A stretch of DNA of 64,000 nt from Streptococcus taonis (GCF_029948085.1 NZ_JARZZP010000014.1:1-64000); one strand, 5' to 3'; shown: positions 8,249-17,731, numbered from the stretch's first letter. Notes: a model not told the origin generated them from the letters alone. Translations and numbers: made by a program.

Positions 8249-10150
8249 ATGATTATTTTACAAGCTAATAAAATTGAACGTTCTTTTGCAGGAGAGGTTC
8301 TTTTTGATAATATAAACCTACAAGTAGATGAAAGAGACCGTATTGCCCTCGTTGGGAAAAATGGTGCTGGAAAGTCTACTTTGCTCAAGATATTGGTTGG
8401 AGAAGAGGAGCCAACCACGGGTGAAATCAATAAGAAAAAAGATATTTCTCTCTCATATCTAGCACAGGATAGCCGTTTTGAGTCTGAGAATACTATTTAC
8501 GATGAAATGCTACATGTATTTGATGACTTGCGTCGTACTGAAAGACAACTTCGCCAGATGGAGTTGGAGATGGGGGAAAAGACTGGAGCAGAACTTGATA
8601 AACTCATGTCAGACTATGATCGCCTATCAGAAAATTTTCGTCAGGCTGGAGGATTTACATACGAAGCTGATATCCGTGCTATCTTAAATGGTTTCAAGTT
8701 TGACGAGTCTATGTGGCAGATGAAAATAGCAGAGTTATCTGGTGGTCAAAATACTCGTCTAGCGCTAGCCAAAATGCTCCTTGAAAAGCCTAATCTCTTG
8801 GTCTTGGACGAGCCGACTAACCACCTAGATATTGAAACGATTGCCTGGTTAGAAAACTATCTAGTTAATTATAGCGGTGCTTTAATTATCGTCAGCCACG
8901 ACCGTTATTTCCTCGATAAGGTTGCGACCATAACACTCGACTTAACCAAACATTCTTTGGACAGATATGTAGGAAACTACTCAAGCTTTGTTGAGCAGAA
9001 GGAGCAGAAGCTCGCAACTGAAGCTAAAAACTACGAAAAGCAGCAGAAGGAAATTGCTGCCTTAGAAGACTTTGTTAACCGAAATCTTGTTCGAGCATCA
9101 ACAACCAAACGTGCTCAATCTCGACGCAAGCAACTGGAGAAAATGGAGCGTTTGGACAAGCCTGAAGCTGGTAAGAAATCAGCTAATATGACCTTTCATT
9201 CTGATAGAGTATCTGGTAATGTCGTTTTGACAGTTGAAAATGCTGCTATTGGCTATGATGGTGAAATCTTATCAGAACCCATCAACCTTGATCTTCGTAA
9301 GATGAACGCTATTGCCATTGTTGGTCCTAACGGTATTGGTAAGTCAACCTTTATTAAATCCATTGTGGACCAAATTCCCTTTATCAAGGGTGAGAAGCGC
9401 TTTGGTGCTAATGTTGAGGTTGGTTACTATGACCAGACTCAGAGCAAACTGACACCGAGCAATACAGTCTTAGACGAACTCTGGAATGATTTTAAATTGA
9501 CACCTGAACTTGAAATCCGTAATCGCCTAGGTGCCTTCCTTTTTTCTGGTGACGATGTTAAGAAATCAGTTGGCATGCTTTCAGGTGGAGAGAAAGCTCG
9601 CTTGCTCCTGGCTAAACTTTCCATGGAAAACAATAACTTCTTGATCCTCGACGAGCCGACCAACCACTTGGACATTGATAGCAAGGAAGTTCTGGAAAAT
9701 GCATTGATCGACTTTGATGGAACTCTTCTCTTTGTCAGCCATGACCGTTATTTCATCAACCGTGTTGCCACTCATGTGCTGGAATTATCTGAGAATGGAT
9801 CAACACTTTATCTTGGTGATTATGACTATTATGTTGATAAAAAAGCAGAGCTAGCAGCTAGCCAAGCAGAAGAAGCGGCAGCTGTTGACCAAGAAAAAGA
9901 AGTTTCACCAGTTAATGACTACCAAGCTCAAAAGGAAAGTCAAAAAGAACTGCGTAAATTGATGAGACAAATTGAGAACTTGGAGACAGAAATAGAAGAA
10001 TTGGAAACGCAAGCCCAAGCTATCTCTGAACAAATGCATACAACCAATGATGCAGATGAACTCATGCAATTACAAGCAGAACTTGATGAGATCACCCAGC
10101 GTCAAGAAGAAGCTATGTTAGAGTGGGAAGAATTATCAGAGCAGGTGTAA
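8249..10150 (+). CDS. ABC-F family ATPase (YdiF-like)
   Basis: Soluble tandem ABC ATPase with no membrane domain; ABC-F proteins act on the ribosome (translation factors or antibiotic target protection). 633 aa. Walker A GKNGAGKS (about 36-43), signature LSGGQ, LDEPTNHLD (about 186), interdomain linker with a basic coiled coil (about 240-310), second Walker A GPNGIGKS (about 359), LSGGEK, second LDEPTNHLD (about 465), and a C-terminal Glu/Gln-rich coiled coil (about 545-633). Length and the C-terminal coil fit YdiF/Uup-type housekeeping ABC-Fs better than Msr/Lsa resistance types. It appears leaderless. The Rgg-like gene starts 2 nt after its stop, so they are co-transcribed. Confidence 0.93.
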   Translation: MIILQANKIERSFAGEVLFDNINLQVDERDRIALVGKNGAGKSTLLKILVGEEEPTTGEINKKKDISLSYLAQDSRFESENTIYDEMLHVFDDLRRTERQLRQMELEMGEKTGAELDKLMSDYDRLSENFRQAGGFTYEADIRAILNGFKFDESMWQMKIAELSGGQNTRLALAKMLLEKPNLLVLDEPTNHLDIETIAWLENYLVNYSGALIIVSHDRYFLDKVATITLDLTKHSLDRYVGNYSSFVEQKEQKLATEAKNYEKQQKEIAALEDFVNRNLVRASTTKRAQSRRKQLEKMERLDKPEAGKKSANMTFHSDRVSGNVVLTVENAAIGYDGEILSEPINLDLRKMNAIAIVGPNGIGKSTFIKSIVDQIPFIKGEKRFGANVEVGYYDQTQSKLTPSNTVLDELWNDFKLTPELEIRNRLGAFLFSGDDVKKSVGMLSGGEKARLLLAKLSMENNNFLILDEPTNHLDIDSKEVLENALIDFDGTLLFVSHDRYFINRVATHVLELSENGSTLYLGDYDYYVDKKAELAASQAEEAAAVDQEKEVSPVNDYQAQKESQKELRKLMRQIENLETEIEELETQAQAISEQMHTTNDADELMQLQAELDEITQRQEEAMLEWEELSEQV

Positions 10151-10152
10151 AG

Positions 10153-11016
10153 ATGGAACATCTTGGAAAAGTCTTTCGTGAATTTCGAATCAGTAAAAAT
10201 TACTCTCTAAAAGAAGCTGCAGGAGAGGCCTGTTCGACCTCCCAATTATCTCGCTTTGAATTGGGAGAGTCTGATCTGGCTGCTTCACGTTTCTTTGAAA
10301 TATTAGATAATATTCACGTGACGATTGAAAATTTTATGGATAAGGCCAGAAATTTTCAACATCATGAGCATGTCAGCTTGATGGCTCAGATTATTCCACT
10401 TTACTACTCAAATGATATTGCAGGTTTTCAAAAACTTCAAGAAGAACAACTTGAAAAAGCTAAGAGTTCAACAAATCCCCTCTATTTTGAGCTGAACTGG
10501 ATTTTGTTACAAGGTCTGATTTGTCAAAGAGATGCTAGCTTCACTATGAAGCAAGGTGATCTGGATAAGGTGGCAGATTATCTTTTCCAAACGGAAGAAT
10601 GGACCATGTATGAGTTGATTCTTTTCGGTAACCTCTATAGTTTTTACGATGTGGACTATGTCACTCGACTTGGTAGAGAAGTGATGGAGAGGGAAGAATT
10701 TTACCAAGAGATTGGTCGCCATCGAAAACTGGTCTTGATTTTAGCCCTTAATTGTTACCAGCATTGTTTAGAGCATCTTTCTTTTGAAAATGCAAGCTAT
10801 TTTGAGACTTATACAGAGAAGATTATTGGTAAAGGGATCAAACTATATGAGCGTAATATTTTCCATTATCTAAAAGGCTTTTCCTTGTACCAAAAAGGAC
10901 AGTGTAAAGAAGGCTGTAAGCAGATGAAAGAGGCCATGAGTATTTTTGACCTACTAGGTCTTCCAGAGCAGGTAGCTTACTATCAGGAACACTACGAGAA
11001 ATTTGTCAAAGATTAA
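10153..11016 (+). CDS. Rgg/MutR-family transcriptional regulator
   Basis: 287 aa from ATG 10153 (MEHLGKVF). An upstream in-frame extension lies inside the ABC-F gene and has no SD. N-terminal Xre-type helix-turn-helix (about 1-65, STSQLSRFELGESDL being the recognition part) and a C-terminal all-helical TPR-like domain (about 70-287), the layout of Rgg/MutR regulators, some of which sense short peptides. No SHP-like peptide gene was found nearby. An MFS gene follows behind its own promoter and an inverted repeat, so that exporter is a likely target. Confidence 0.9.
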   Translation: MEHLGKVFREFRISKNYSLKEAAGEACSTSQLSRFELGESDLAASRFFEILDNIHVTIENFMDKARNFQHHEHVSLMAQIIPLYYSNDIAGFQKLQEEQLEKAKSSTNPLYFELNWILLQGLICQRDASFTMKQGDLDKVADYLFQTEEWTMYELILFGNLYSFYDVDYVTRLGREVMEREEFYQEIGRHRKLVLILALNCYQHCLEHLSFENASYFETYTEKIIGKGIKLYERNIFHYLKGFSLYQKGQCKEGCKQMKEAMSIFDLLGLPEQVAYYQEHYEKFVKD

Positions 11017-11036
11017 TTTTCCCAAATATGGGAAAA
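11017..11036. promoter_or_regulatory. Inverted repeat, candidate operator between the regulator and MFS genes
   Basis: TTTTCCCA (11017-11024), 4 nt, TGGGAAAA (11029-11036). It directly follows the regulator stop codon and sits 25 bp before the -10 element of the MFS gene. There is no T-run after it, so it is a better operator than terminator. Confidence 0.5.
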
Positions 11037-11057
11037 ATGAGAAACTCCTCCAAGTTT

Positions 11058-11066
11058 TGATACAAT
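11058..11066 (+). promoter_or_regulatory. Extended -10 promoter of the MFS gene
   Basis: TGATACAAT (-10 hexamer 11061-11066). The start codon is at 11093, after SD GAGAGGAG. Confidence 0.6.
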
Positions 11067-11092
11067 AGTTTCAAAATTTGAGAGGAGTTTTT

Positions 11093-12286
11093 ATGAATCG
11101 ATATGCAGTACAGTTGATTAGTCGCGGAGCTATTAACAAATTAGGAAATATGCTCTATGATTATGGAAATAGTGTTTGGTTGGCATCGATGGGAACGATT
11201 GGGCAAACCGTTCTAGGGATTTATCAGATCTCTGAACTCGTTACATCCATACTAGTTAATCCCTTTGGAGGCGTGATTTCAGACCGTTTTTCCCGTCGCA
11301 AGATTTTGATGACAACAGACTTGGTTTGTGGGATTCTCTGTCTAGTTATTTCTTTTATAAGAAATGATAGCTTGATGATTGGCGCTTTGATTTTTGCTAA
11401 TATTGTTCAGGCAGTTGCCTTTGCATTTTCTCGCACTGCCAATAAAGCTATCATAACGGAAGTTGTAGCAAAGGACGAGATAGTGACCTATAACTCTCGC
11501 TTGGAGTTAGTTTTACAGGTTGTAGGAGTCAGTTCTCCGGTGCTTTCTTTCCTTGTTTTACAATTTGCAAGTCTCCATCTGACGCTCTTATTAGATGCAC
11601 TGACTTTTTTCATTGCTTTTGCCCTAGTTGCTTTACTTCCAAAAGAAGAACCAAAGGTTCAAGAGCAGAAACATTTTACTGGGAAAGATATTTTTGCGGA
11701 TATCAAAGATGGTTTGCACTATATCTGGCATCAAAAAGAAATTTTCTTTCTCTTGTTAGTGGCTTCCAGTGTGAATTTCTTTTTTGCAGCTTTTGAGTTT
11801 TTGCTCCCTTTTTCAAATAAACTTTATGGTGTAGAAGGAGCCTATGCAACTATCTTAACCATGGGTGCAATTGGCTCAATCATCGGAGCATTGATTGCAA
11901 ATAAATTTAAATCCAGTATGAATACACTTTTGTTCTTATTGATCCTCACAGGAGTGGGAGTTTTCATGATGGGCTTGCCACTGCCAAATTTTCTAACTTT
12001 TTCAGGAAACCTTGTTTGTGAACTATTTATGACGATTTTTAATATTCACTTCTTTACGCAGGTACAGACCAAGGTTGACGGAGACTATCTGGGGAGGGTA
12101 TTGAGTACCATTTTTACACTGGCAATTCTCTTTATGCCGATTGCGAAAGGTGTGATGACATTTTTACCAAGTGTGCACTTAGCTTCCTTTTTGATTATCG
12201 GACTTGGAGTTATTTTTCTTTCGTTGGTATCGATAGTCTATATTAAAAGACAGAAGAAGGATTCGAGTGAGCAAAATCAAAATTGA
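11093..12286 (+). CDS. MFS transporter (drug/macrolide-efflux-like)
   Basis: 397 aa from ATG 11093 (MNRYAVQLI), which has SD GAGAGGAG. A TTG 15 bp upstream is less likely. About 10-12 hydrophobic segments. The MFS loop motif is seen as GGVISDRFSRRK (about 58-69). It fits the MFS_3/MefA-like exporter group, but the substrate cannot be inferred. Next to an Rgg/MutR regulator and an operator-like repeat, so probably a regulated exporter. Confidence 0.88.
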   Translation: MNRYAVQLISRGAINKLGNMLYDYGNSVWLASMGTIGQTVLGIYQISELVTSILVNPFGGVISDRFSRRKILMTTDLVCGILCLVISFIRNDSLMIGALIFANIVQAVAFAFSRTANKAIITEVVAKDEIVTYNSRLELVLQVVGVSSPVLSFLVLQFASLHLTLLLDALTFFIAFALVALLPKEEPKVQEQKHFTGKDIFADIKDGLHYIWHQKEIFFLLLVASSVNFFFAAFEFLLPFSNKLYGVEGAYATILTMGAIGSIIGALIANKFKSSMNTLLFLLILTGVGVFMMGLPLPNFLTFSGNLVCELFMTIFNIHFFTQVQTKVDGDYLGRVLSTIFTLAILFMPIAKGVMTFLPSVHLASFLIIGLGVIFLSLVSIVYIKRQKKDSSEQNQN

Positions 12287-12314
12287 AGATAAAATTAAGT
12301 AAATCTGCCCATTA

Positions 12315-12365
12315 TAAAACGTATCGTATCAGTTCATTGAAGTCTTGATATTATACGTTTTTTTA
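12315..12365 (+). terminator. Long-loop terminator after the MFS gene
   Basis: AAAACGTAT (12316-12324) pairs with ATACGTTTT (from 12353). The interval contains an inner TATCA/TGATA pairing, and a T-run follows. Confidence 0.75.
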
Positions 12366-12610
12366 ATTTTAAAGACTTTTTAACTATTTTCTACGATTTG
12401 TTAAACTTATCAAGGTAAAAAAATGCTACAAGACAGTAGACATCCTGAAGTTTCTATCTTATTTTTAATACTAATTGAGTTATAAAAGGGCATGCTCAAA
12501 TAACACCTCATCTGTATACAATAAAATGGACTAGGTAATCATTTTAGGGAATTGACCGATTACAATAGTATATATCCGTGAATGCCATCTGCTTCAGTCT
12601 TTTTTCTGTT
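12366..12610. other. Intergenic stretch with no recognised gene
   Basis: AT-rich with short frames only. No clear SHP-type peptide ORF, RNA fold or repeat. The promoter at 12618-12623 ends it. Confidence 0.45.
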
Positions 12611-12617
12611 AATGTAG

Positions 12618-12623
12618 TATAAT
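12618..12623 (+). promoter_or_regulatory. -10 box of the accessory cluster's first gene
   Basis: TATAAT at 12618-12623 with a weak -35. About 70 nt of leader precede SD GAAAGAGGAG and the ATG at 12696. Confidence 0.5.
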
Positions 12624-12695
12624 AAAAGGTGTAGGGATTCTATTTTTTAAAAGGATTTTTCTAAGAACGAAACTCCAATTAGAAAGAGGAGAAGC

Positions 12696-13082
12696 ATGAA
12701 GCAATCACTTGAATTTTTAAGAGAAAAAATCACCGATAAGATGCCCTTAGAGGATATGGTAGCTATCTTTGAAGACTTGTGTCGTGAGCCTATTGATGAT
12801 GAGATGATTTTATTTGAATCAGGGACGTTTACAAGTATATCTGATAATCCCTTGTTTCAACTATCGTTGGTAAGGCAAGCTCCAAATGAAGATGAAGAGT
12901 TTTATCAAGTTCACCTTGATATTTTCTATGAAGCTAGTCAAGACAATCAAATCTTTAGTGAATCAACCTGGGATGAAGATTTAGAGGAAAATATTTTTGA
13001 CTACATTAGAGCTTCAGAGGTGTTTGCCTATGCTAAAGAGCAGGAATACAAAGCGGTCAAGATTTATCTGGAAGAAACTTAA
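12696..13082 (+). CDS. Hypothetical small acidic protein
   Basis: 128 aa, strongly acidic, no signal peptide or membrane span. SD GAAAGAGGAGAAGC precedes ATG. Family not recognised. First gene of a 12-kb cluster of mostly small, acidic, cytoplasmic proteins, a composition typical of immunity-protein collections. The next gene begins 13 nt after its stop. Confidence 0.85.
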   Translation: MKQSLEFLREKITDKMPLEDMVAIFEDLCREPIDDEMILFESGTFTSISDNPLFQLSLVRQAPNEDEEFYQVHLDIFYEASQDNQIFSESTWDEDLEENIFDYIRASEVFAYAKEQEYKAVKIYLEET

Positions 13083-13095
13083 GAAGGGGAGTTAA

Positions 13096-14067
13096 ATGTT
13101 TCATTTTTTTAGAAAGAAAAAAGCTAAGGTCCTTTCTATGAATTTCCACGGAAATTCTATCGATGTTCCAGAAACAAGCTTGCATTTTCCTTTATCATTA
13201 AAGGATATAGAAACTGTTTTTGGAAAACCTGACCGATTATTCAAAAAAGAAGGGCAGGTTATCAAATATATTTATGATGAACTTGGTTTCGTATTTGTGC
13301 ATTCCTTTGAAGTTAAACAACACTTAAAGAGTTGTGACGTCTATATTGATAAGGAGCATTTAATTACTTCGCTTTATTTATATTTTGGAGAGAAGGTTAG
13401 CCCCATGTGGAACGAGGAAGAATTACCTCTCAATCCTTGCAAGACCCTGATAACTTGTAATGGAAAAAGCCCTTATTTTATTTCTGATAGACAGAGAGTA
13501 GGGGATTTTAACTTGATTTTATGGACTCCTTACGGAACTAATTTTAATGGAATTCCAGAGACCATTACAGATACACTATCAATTTCCTACTTCCCAGAGG
13601 TCAAACATGAACGGGAAAGCTACAAGTTAAAAGAAACTGACGAAGAACTGCTACATTTTGACAATATAAATTTTAAACTAACTATTATCCAAGTTTTGAT
13701 GTACGATTTACGAGTACTGAAACCCTACTTTGACATCCATGATTTTGCGGAAGAATTTAGTGAACTGGAAATCGATACAGAAAGTATGGAGATTATTCAG
13801 CCAGCCCTTGATTATATGATAGATCTTCCTATACCTAAGAAATATGCCGAACAAGTCCAAGAAATCTACATGGATGGCGGAAATGAAATTTATCTGAATC
13901 TGATACCTCAGTGGGATGGAGAAGATGATGGTTTCGATCTAAATGAAGTTAGTCTTAAAGAACTGCAACAGTTTCCAAATCTGAAGCAAGCGACTATCAT
14001 AAGCAGTAATTTTGAACATGTCAAAGAAATGTTCGACAAGCAAGGGGTTCAAGTGAAGGTATTATAA
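13096..14067 (+). CDS. Hypothetical protein, DUF6892-like C-terminal half
   Basis: 323 aa, cytoplasmic. N-terminal region (about 15-180) looks like a beta-rich domain. The C-terminal half (about 190-323) contains IPKKYAEQVQEIYMDGGNEI and a WDGEDDGFDL segment that I associate, from memory only, with the DUF6892 family. SD AAGGGGAG. Function unknown; DUFs of this kind recur in toxin-immunity neighbourhoods. No catalytic motif seen. Confidence 0.8.
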   Translation: MFHFFRKKKAKVLSMNFHGNSIDVPETSLHFPLSLKDIETVFGKPDRLFKKEGQVIKYIYDELGFVFVHSFEVKQHLKSCDVYIDKEHLITSLYLYFGEKVSPMWNEEELPLNPCKTLITCNGKSPYFISDRQRVGDFNLILWTPYGTNFNGIPETITDTLSISYFPEVKHERESYKLKETDEELLHFDNINFKLTIIQVLMYDLRVLKPYFDIHDFAEEFSELEIDTESMEIIQPALDYMIDLPIPKKYAEQVQEIYMDGGNEIYLNLIPQWDGEDDGFDLNEVSLKELQQFPNLKQATIISSNFEHVKEMFDKQGVQVKVL

Positions 14068-14157
14068 TTGTTGCATTTATCTTAATAAATCATAAATGGA
14101 TGGGATAAGTTCTTTAAGGAAAAGGGCTAAAAAAGGAAAGAAATCTGGTGTTGGAAA

Positions 14158-14949
14158 ATGAACATTCTTGATCTTAATTCTAATCAGAAAGAGACGATAT
14201 TGTTAATTCACCCTATGTTATCTTCTGCTCAAGGGATGAAGTCCCTCATTGCAGATCAGATGGGGCAAGGGTTTAGATATATTATTCCGGATTTGTCGGC
14301 GCATGGGCAATCAGCTTCGCTCATCTACGAATCGGCTCTTAAGGAAAGCCAGATGATTTATAATTATCTAAAGGCTCATCATATAAAAGACTTGAGTTTA
14401 GCCTTTGGAGCGTCCTTAGGTGGAGTTGTGTTGCTGCAATTATTGAATCATAAGGATATCAGGTTTGGGAAACTTGTTTTTGAAGGAGTTAGTTTATGGA
14501 TAAATGCGCCCTTGCTTGATGTATTTACTAGGTATTTATTGTTAATAAAGCATAGAAAAGCTCTGCAAAATAGAGATCTTGCTGTTCGTAAGATGGTTGC
14601 ACTTTATGGAGAAAAAGGAGAGATGATGGCGGATTCTTTCATTGCTATGGATGAAGAAAGCATCAAACATATTTCCCATGATTGTGCCTTCGTAGCTTTG
14701 CCTAACCTTACGCCAGAGGAACAACAAAGCTGTGTTTTCTTTTATGGTTCAAAAGAATTCGACTTGATAGCTGCTAAAAAAGTTCTTCCAAAAAAGTATC
14801 CTCACGCCACATTTCACATTTGGCAAGGATATGACCACTGTTGCAAGATCACTGAAAATTCGGCAGTTTACTGTAAATTATTAAAAGAAATGATTGTAAA
14901 GAAAAATACCAGTTTTAATGAGGTAACACATGACAAGCAAAAAATCTGA
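14158..14949 (+). CDS. Alpha/beta hydrolase
   Basis: 263 aa. Nucleophile elbow GASLGG (about 83-88), oxyanion region LLIHPMLSS (about 15-23), late His in GYDHC (about 223). Fold clear, substrate unknown. It overlaps the following methyltransferase by 20 nt, so the two are translationally coupled and probably act together. Confidence 0.88.
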   Translation: MNILDLNSNQKETILLIHPMLSSAQGMKSLIADQMGQGFRYIIPDLSAHGQSASLIYESALKESQMIYNYLKAHHIKDLSLAFGASLGGVVLLQLLNHKDIRFGKLVFEGVSLWINAPLLDVFTRYLLLIKHRKALQNRDLAVRKMVALYGEKGEMMADSFIAMDEESIKHISHDCAFVALPNLTPEEQQSCVFFYGSKEFDLIAAKKVLPKKYPHATFHIWQGYDHCCKITENSAVYCKLLKEMIVKKNTSFNEVTHDKQKI

Positions 14950-15649
14950 TCTTGAACATTATAGAAATATGTTAAAACAACCTTGGGGAAAGATACAATA
15001 TGAAATAACCTTTGCCCAACTCGTTCATTTGGAAGGTAAGAAAATTCTTGATTTTGGATCTGGATTTGGCTTGGTCAGTGAATTTCTTTCTCGCAAGAAT
15101 CAAGTTATTTCTGTTGAACCTAATGAGGAAATGCTCTATGCCAACTCTTCCACATCCTATGAAAAATTGTGGGGAAGTATTGACCAACTCGCTCGTTTTA
15201 CGGATAAATCCTTTGATCTTGTCCTTTGCCATAATGTTTTAGAATATATAGATCCTAATGATCGAAAAGACTATCTTCTGGAGTTCAAAAGAATTTTAAA
15301 AGATGATGGCTTAATTTCAATTATCAAGCATAATCAAGTTGGAAAAGTTCTACAAAGTGTTGTTTTTGCTAATGAGATCAATCAAGCATTTAGCTTACTC
15401 AATGGTGAAAATTTTGAGAGTCCATCTTTTGCAAGTGGTTCTACTTATACGATAGAGGAATTATTAGCTTTGTCTGGTCTTAAATTAGAAAACTATTTGG
15501 GGATCCGAACATTTTACAGTCTACAACCAAATGAATTTAAGAGTAAAGAAAACTGGTTAGAAGAAATGACAAAGATTGAACTTGCAGTATGTGATTTAAA
15601 ACCCTATAAAGATATTAGTTTTTTACAACATTTGTGGCTAAAAAAATAA
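14930..15649 (+). CDS. Class I SAM-dependent methyltransferase
   Basis: 239 aa. SAM-binding motif I ILDFGSGFG (about 38-46), acidic motif II VISVEPNEEML (about 55-65), motif LVLCHNVLEY (about 98-107). Methyltransferase_11/25 type; target (small molecule or protein) cannot be inferred. Coupled to the preceding hydrolase by a 20-nt overlap. Confidence 0.9.
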   Translation: MTSKKSDLEHYRNMLKQPWGKIQYEITFAQLVHLEGKKILDFGSGFGLVSEFLSRKNQVISVEPNEEMLYANSSTSYEKLWGSIDQLARFTDKSFDLVLCHNVLEYIDPNDRKDYLLEFKRILKDDGLISIIKHNQVGKVLQSVVFANEINQAFSLLNGENFESPSFASGSTYTIEELLALSGLKLENYLGIRTFYSLQPNEFKSKENWLEEMTKIELAVCDLKPYKDISFLQHLWLKK

Positions 15650-15714
15650 TAGAAGCATAGATTTTGTTTTAAAGTAAAATAAAAACTGATGTATATGAAG
15701 AAAGAGTGAACGAG

Positions 15715-15903
15715 ATGATTTCTTCAGTTCGTAACTTGATAAAATTTTTACCACAAATCTATTTTTCCAATTTTGAAAGAAAAATTCTTAGACAGTTCAG
15801 GATTGTATCTATTTTAGTTTACTACTTTCAATTTTTGTTTTTAGAAATTTCATTATATAATAAAGTATATCAAAAAAGATATATTGATAGCCTAAAGATG
15901 TAA
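15715..15903 (+). CDS. Possible small hydrophobic protein
   Basis: 62 aa from ATG 15715, or 65 aa from GTG 15706. A hydrophobic stretch around FRIVSILVYYFQFLFLEISL could span the membrane. It has a purine-rich upstream region (GAAAGAG). No family recognised, and the AT-rich sequence could be open by chance, so this is weak. It fills the gap between the methyltransferase and lipid-kinase genes. Confidence 0.3.
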   Translation: MISSVRNLIKFLPQIYFSNFERKILRQFRIVSILVYYFQFLFLEISLYNKVYQKRYIDSLKM

Positions 15904-15925
15904 ATAGATATTGAGGGGAAAATGA

Positions 15926-16807
15926 ATGCAAAAAATAATGTTGATTATCAATCCAACATCTGGTGGAGAAAAGGCTTTAGATTATAAGGAAAAGTTAGAA
16001 AATAAGGCTAAAAAATACTTCGAGCAAGTCGATACCAGAATTACACAAAAAGCGCAAGATGCAACACATTTTGCTGAAGAAGCCTCAAAAGAAAAATATG
16101 AGGCAGTTCTCGTATTCGGTGGAGATGGGACAGTCAATGAAGTGATCTCAGGTATCGCTGAAAGAGACTGTATTCCTAAACTAGCGATTATTCCAGGAGG
16201 AACTGGAAATCTTATTACAAAGTTATTAGAAATCAATCAAGATATAAATGGTGCTATTGACGAGCTTGATTTTAATTCTACAAATAAGATTGATATCGGA
16301 AAATCCAATGGCCACTATTTCGGCTACATTTTTAGTATTGGTTCACTACCAGAAGCCATTCATAACGTTGGAATTGAAGATAAAACAAAGTTTGGTATGC
16401 TAGCCTATGCGGTTAATACTGTAAAGTCTGTCGTGACAGATCAAGCATTTAACATTCAAGTCGAAACAGAAAATGGAAATTACATTGGCTCAGCAAGTCA
16501 CGTTTTAGTTCTCCTCACCAATTATTTTGCTGACAAAAAAATTTTTGAAGAAGATAAGAACGGATATGTCAACGTTCTGATTCTTAAAGATGCATCTATT
16601 CTTACTAAATTGTCAGTTATCCCTGATTTATTAAAAGGGGATGTCGTCGTAAATGATAATATCGAGTATATGAAAGCTCGTCATATAAAAATCTCTTCAG
16701 ATGTTGAGTTGGAAACGGATGTTGATGGAGATAAATCTGATAATCTACCAGTGGAAATTAAGGTACTAGGGCAGCATATCGAAGTCTATTCACAACCGAA
16801 AGCATAA
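15926..16807 (+). CDS. Diacylglycerol/lipid kinase family protein (YegS/DgkB type)
   Basis: 293 aa. DAGK catalytic domain: IINPTSGG (about 8-15), GGDGTVNEV (about 65-73), IPGGTGN (about 91-97). ATP-dependent phosphorylation of a lipid such as diacylglycerol or undecaprenol-type substrates is the family role. Start ATG 15926 with SD GAGGGGAAA. Housekeeping DgkB is normally elsewhere, so this may be an extra paralogue in the accessory cluster. Confidence 0.9.
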   Translation: MQKIMLIINPTSGGEKALDYKEKLENKAKKYFEQVDTRITQKAQDATHFAEEASKEKYEAVLVFGGDGTVNEVISGIAERDCIPKLAIIPGGTGNLITKLLEINQDINGAIDELDFNSTNKIDIGKSNGHYFGYIFSIGSLPEAIHNVGIEDKTKFGMLAYAVNTVKSVVTDQAFNIQVETENGNYIGSASHVLVLLTNYFADKKIFEEDKNGYVNVLILKDASILTKLSVIPDLLKGDVVVNDNIEYMKARHIKISSDVELETDVDGDKSDNLPVEIKVLGQHIEVYSQPKA

Positions 16808-16852
16808 TCTTATTTACCTTTAACAACAATTTTTTTAAACAAAGGAAAGCCT

Positions 16853-17731
16853 ATGAAATTTAAAAGATTAGCGACTATTGGTCTTTGCTCAACACTCCTT
16901 TTGACCTTAGTGGCTTGTAGTCAAGTTCAAAAATCGAGTGATGGAACTACTGATACTTCAATCACTCAAGCACAGTCTAATCAGGTTTCTTGGAAAGCTA
17001 CTTATAGCAATATGAACAGTAAGCCCAGTGAAGAAGAAGTTCGAAAAGTCTTGGCTGCATATTTGGATGAAGACAGTGTGGATGCATTTTTCAATCTTGT
17101 CAATGACTACAATGAAACTGTTGGTTCAGTTGGTTTAACTGGAGATTTTTCTACATTTACCAAAAACGAGTATGACGTAGAAAAGATTAGCAATCTTTGG
17201 ACACCGAAAAAAGGTGATTTTGTAGGTACCAACTGTCGTATCAACAGTTATTGTTTATTGAGAAATTCCATCGAAATTCCTAAGTTAGAGAAAGATGATT
17301 CCCTCTTATTTGTCGATAATGATGCTATTGATAAGGGAAAAGTCTTTGGTGCAGAAGACAAGGATGCCTTTGATATTCTATTCTCAAGAGTCAAGACCGA
17401 AGCAATAACTGATGTCAAGGTTCATGCTGCAAAGATGGAGCAGTTCCTTTCTCAATTTAAGTTTAGTGAAAATGCAAGAATGCTATCCGTAGTCGTCCAT
17501 GATGATCTGGATGGGCAATCCCTCTTTATCGGCCATGTCGGCATACTTGTGCCAAGCGAGGACGGTTATCTCTTTGTCGAAAAGATAACCTTTGAGGAGC
17601 CTTATCAAGCTATCAAATTTGCAACCAAGGAAGATTGTTACAAATATCTAGATACAAAATACGAAAACTATACAGGTGAAGGTCTAGCGAAGCCCTTTAT
17701 TATGGATAATGATAAGTGGGTTCAACTCTAA
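16853..17731 (+). CDS. DUF4300-type lipoprotein
   Basis: 292 aa. Signal peptide with lipobox LVAC (Cys22), so anchored to the outer face of the membrane. The mature part (about 45-292) resembles streptococcal DUF4300 lipoproteins, with the opening WKATYSNMNSKPSEEEV and the conserved GTNCRINSYCL segment. Role unknown. Own SD AAAGGAAAG. It is the only clearly secreted protein in the cluster. Confidence 0.85.
   Translation: MKFKRLATIGLCSTLLLTLVACSQVQKSSDGTTDTSITQAQSNQVSWKATYSNMNSKPSEEEVRKVLAAYLDEDSVDAFFNLVNDYNETVGSVGLTGDFSTFTKNEYDVEKISNLWTPKKGDFVGTNCRINSYCLLRNSIEIPKLEKDDSLLFVDNDAIDKGKVFGAEDKDAFDILFSRVKTEAITDVKVHAAKMEQFLSQFKFSENARMLSVVVHDDLDGQSLFIGHVGILVPSEDGYLFVEKITFEEPYQAIKFATKEDCYKYLDTKYENYTGEGLAKPFIMDNDKWVQL

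Noticed and set aside
8249-10150. Antibiotic-resistance ABC-F (Msr/Lsa/OptrA type)
   Set aside because: Length, C-terminal coiled coil and linker fit housekeeping YdiF/Uup-like proteins better; no resistance context.
11017-11036. Inverted repeat as a terminator of the Rgg-like gene
   Set aside because: No T-run follows the stem and the next promoter starts within 25 bp, so an operator is the better reading.
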